This document shows positions 30,401-32,436 of a DNA stretch of 32,436 bases, piece after piece. The position numbers and the translations under genes are program-made. The first letter of the stretch is position 1. Every line of letters begins with the position of its first letter. The notes beneath the pieces are model-generated. The model had not been told where the DNA came from, made no database searches, and saw nothing but the letters and a program-made list of their open reading frames with translations. Location: positions 1 to 32,436 of the forward strand of contig JADGJH010000085.1 in the NCBI GenBank assembly GCA_027596945.1. The letters are read 5' to 3'. This stretch comes from Physocladia obscura (Eukaryota; Chytridiomycota; Chytridiomycetes; Chytridiales; Chytriomycetaceae).

Positions 30401-31559
30401 TCCTGTAATTGAAACGGATTTTAAGGTAAAAAAGGAATCGCAACCAACAATAGATTTAATTTCAAATGAAGAAATTGAGCAAAATGCAGCAATCACCGAA
30501 ATTCGAGATAGTGAAAGCTCATTGTCAATTGGCCGGTCAAAACAACTAGTTTCTGAAACACATTATTCCTCAAAATCTTCCTCAAAAAAAAGTCTTTCAC
30601 AGACAGTTCTTTCATTAATCCAAAAAAAAACAAGCCCATTTGGAAGCAAAGGATCTGTAGCACCTATTACTGAGCAAGAAACTGTAGCGCCTATTACTAA
30701 GCAAGAAACAGTTGCACCAAAAGACAATAACTCTTCAAAAAATGAAATTGCTTCAGAACTTGCTCAATTGAAACTTGAAGAAGCACAAATATTGAATGTA
30801 ACTGCCACAATAACGGCCGAAGAAGACACTGCAGTCACGCCCCTCATTTCCGCGCAAGAAGCCGCTGACCAAATCAGAGCAAAAAGCGTTTTCAGCATGC
30901 AAGAATCTGTTTTTGATGGCGAAGTAGCAGTAACGCCTGCTGTGTCATCACCTTCAAATTCTGCAGAAATGCAGGCAATATCAGCAATGGTAACAGCAAC
31001 AGCAACATCAACAGCGAAAATGGCGGCGGCAACAGCAATAAATGTGGCAACAATAGTAAACAACAGAGACCCAACTTCACTGATTGTAAAAGAGTTCCGT
31101 GGTCCACGCCTCAAACTTTTGGGGGCCCTGAACGATAGCGAATCACTGATTGATCCAACGGAATCACGGAAAGCCAAACGAATTAGCGACACGTCAGCAT
31201 CTTCACGGAAAGAATTCATTGAGTTCGATCGTCCAATGCACCACAACATCCTCCAAAATAAAAACGCTGACATTCCTGCTGCAGCTGCTACGGAATCGCA
31301 GCAAGGGGAGCCAGGTCTGATGTCGTCGGTTTCGTCATCTGCCGCGTCGATGGGTCCAGCGTATTATCAAGGAATCACGCCGCCGATTACTGCGCAGGGG
31401 AGCCGGGTTAAAGAAACTGGGCTGCCACCGCCGTCGCTTCTTGGGATGGTGGAGTCGACGGCGACGATTAATGGGCGGAAATTGATGCCAATATTAGGTC
31501 CGATCAGAGGGAACGTGCCGCCACCTGTTGTTTTGTATGAAAAAAAGTACGATCAATGA
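27436..31559 (+). CDS. Large polytopic membrane protein with two helix modules and a long disordered tail; function unknown
   Basis: Three exons: 27436-27666, 27723-29928, 29989-31559 (introns of 56 and 60 bp). They sum to 4008 nt, giving 1335 aa. A soluble N-terminus (FSDKIMESEFQEFFFERERL) leads into about six hydrophobic segments (for example SMILVLLSIVLIIVGALLAN, YISTGSLVFLLISIICLIFL, FVTYFLTVSSSWLYQRL). A Gln/Arg/Ser-rich linker of about 200 residues follows, then a second hydrophobic set (PLLAIFFLYLIIKSNRLLFV, AYLVSTIVMAAQSG, WSVSVVFLAMSHIAL, MAVQVMILSVFMVPLV). After an amphipathic stretch (FEALQTVKCCAELMKISVTQ) comes a tail of about 700 residues rich in Ser, Thr, Glu and Ala. The double membrane module resembles class III adenylyl cyclases, but I find no cyclase, kinase or GAF motif. 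The 60-bp intron is in frame and stop-free; I infer it from its GTCGGC donor, pyrimidine tract and TAG acceptor. I do not recognise the family. Confidence 0.78.
30655..30719 (+). repeat. Tandem repeat of a VAPIT-x-QET unit
   Basis: Inside the tail of the large membrane protein, a 27-nt unit encodes VAPITEQET then VAPITKQET, followed by a partial third copy VAPKDN. The unit is in frame, so repeat number can change without frameshift. Confidence 0.8.
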
Positions 31560-31593
31560 GACCTTTGCATTTTTCTAGGATGGCAATAAATAT

Positions 31594-31626
31594 TAGTTTA
31601 TTTATTTATTATTATTATTATTATTT
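31594..31626. repeat. TTTA/TTA microsatellite
   Basis: A short run of TTTA units passes into TTA/ATT triplets in the 127-bp spacer between the membrane-protein stop and the next start codon. Confidence 0.85.
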
Positions 31627-31686
31627 GTATTTGTTATTTTTTATATTTTTAATTTTTTTTGTAAATTGGCAAATTGGGCGTTTTGG

Positions 31687-32436
31687 ATGGCTGAAGAAAA
31701 CGGCCACATTGAAGCCTTACTGGCGCTGATGCAAGGTCAGTCCATCCGACATTCGATACATGCATACATATACGCTAGCCATATACTCCAATTCCACAGT
31801 TGTTTTCCACAAATTGACAAGAGAAAAAAAAAAAAAAAGAATTAGATTCATTGTTAACCACGACCACGACCACGACTGAAAGCGCGATTCAAAACACTAT
31901 CGAATTTCTCGTACCACGAATCACACTCATAAAAACATGGCGCGAAATGGACATTATCTGCGAACATATTATCCACTACACCAACACCAACAGCCACACG
32001 GCGGACAACAATAACGACGGCGACGACCAATTGACCGAGCTTCTCTGGATGCTGAAAAATTTGCATTTCTCACAATTCCGCACCCCAGACCCCGAAGACC
32101 TGGACCGCGGATATATTCTCATGTCCCTGCTCCTGCAAACGGCGCGGCTAGACGGCGGTGCGGGTGTGTTCAGGCGAATCGTCGGTGACGATATGATGGA
32201 TACCGTTTTAATGCCGGTCGTGAGCAGCAAGAAGTTTGCGACGCACGCGATTCATTACCCTGCTGTGTGTCTACTGTACGAAGTGTGTCTACTGCAGGAG
32301 CTTTCGCTCGATGATTTGCGTGAGGTTTCTGAAGAAATGGTGTTTTGTTTGTTTGAGTGTGTTGATCGCACTGCGAAGGCGGATGATTTGGAGGATTATA
32401 ATTATGCGGTTATTAAGTTGCTGGTGAATTTTTTTT
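31687..32436 (+). CDS. Ldb17/SPIN90-like protein, 5' part (runs off the window)
   Basis: Ldb17 (vertebrate SPIN90/NCKIPSD) family proteins activate Arp2/3 to start actin filaments at endocytic sites. Exon 1 is 31687-31735 (MAEENGHIEALLALMQ). A 110-bp intron (GTCAGT...TTAG) follows. Exon 2 runs from 31846 to at least 32423, open to the edge. It encodes a Thr run, then AIQNTIEFLVPRITLIKTWR, a His/Asn/Asp-rich insert, LTELLWMLKNLHFSQF, GYILMSLLLQTARLDGGAGV, ATHAIHYPAVCLLYEVCLLQ and a terminal DLEDYNYAVIKLL. The last segment matches the NYAVIKLL motif that precedes NEQF in the SPIN90/Ldb17 leucine-rich domain. A GTGAAT at 32424 is a likely donor (phase 0), so the final in-window bases are probably intron. 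At least 209 codons are visible. Assignment rests on this motif and the helical pattern. Confidence 0.75.

Noticed and set aside
1..32436. CRISPR array, rRNA or bacterial-type operon
   Set aside because: No regularly spaced repeats, no rRNA-like stretch, and genes are spliced and separately spaced.

Overview
The window reads as nuclear DNA of an early-diverging fungus, most likely a chytrid (inference). The genes carry many short GT-AG introns (mostly 49-95 bp). They include fungal families: Nic96 nucleoporin, a HAL4/SAT4-type kinase, a Dma1-type FHA-RING ligase and Ldb17/SPIN90. They also include families that many yeasts have lost but zoosporic fungi tend to keep: SMG9 and a CNG/HCN-like channel. 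Spacers are A/T-rich with long homopolymers. I see no bacterial operons, CRISPR array or rRNA. Exon-intron structures were built by hand from splice signals, reading phase and family motifs; in almost every gene the exon lengths add up to a whole number of codons.

Layout. 1-1800: broken 3' end of a Ty3/gypsy (chromodomain) retrotransposon, its 3' LTR, a second related LTR in opposite orientation 5 bp away, and a tRNA-like relic. 1870-5254 (-): NIC96/NUP93 nucleoporin. 5255-6853: spacer with an unidentified degenerate coding relic. 6854-9159 (-): four-helix membrane protein with a C-terminal SH3 domain, resembling Sho1 in layout. 9160-10778: gene-poor spacer. 10779-12041 and 12432-13428 (-): two tandem aquaporins; the first has lost the exon carrying the first NPA motif. 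14167-16239 (-): intronless SMG9. 16283-17571 (-): DUS4-type tRNA-dihydrouridine synthase with a reading-frame break near its 5' end. 17635-21465 (+): HAL4/SAT4-like kinase, divergent from DUS4 across 63 bp. 21664-23740 (+): CNG/HCN-like channel with an unusual selectivity filter. 23791-25461 (+): 3-hydroxyisobutyryl-CoA hydrolase. 25523-27336 (-): Dma1-like FHA-RING ubiquitin ligase. 27436-31559 (+): large two-module polytopic membrane protein of unknown function. 31687 to the right edge (+): start of an Ldb17/SPIN90-like gene.

How the genes relate. Several could belong to osmotic and ion homeostasis: two aquaporins, a Sho1-like SH3 membrane protein, a kinase of the family that controls potassium transport in yeast, and a cation-channel-like protein next to that kinase. 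This is suggestive proximity only; eukaryotic neighbours need not share a pathway. The most notable points are the aquaporin lacking its NPA-1 exon, the non-canonical channel filter and cyclic-nucleotide site, the double defect in DUS4, the cyclase-like membrane protein without a catalytic domain, and the tail-to-tail LTR pair beside a tRNA relic.
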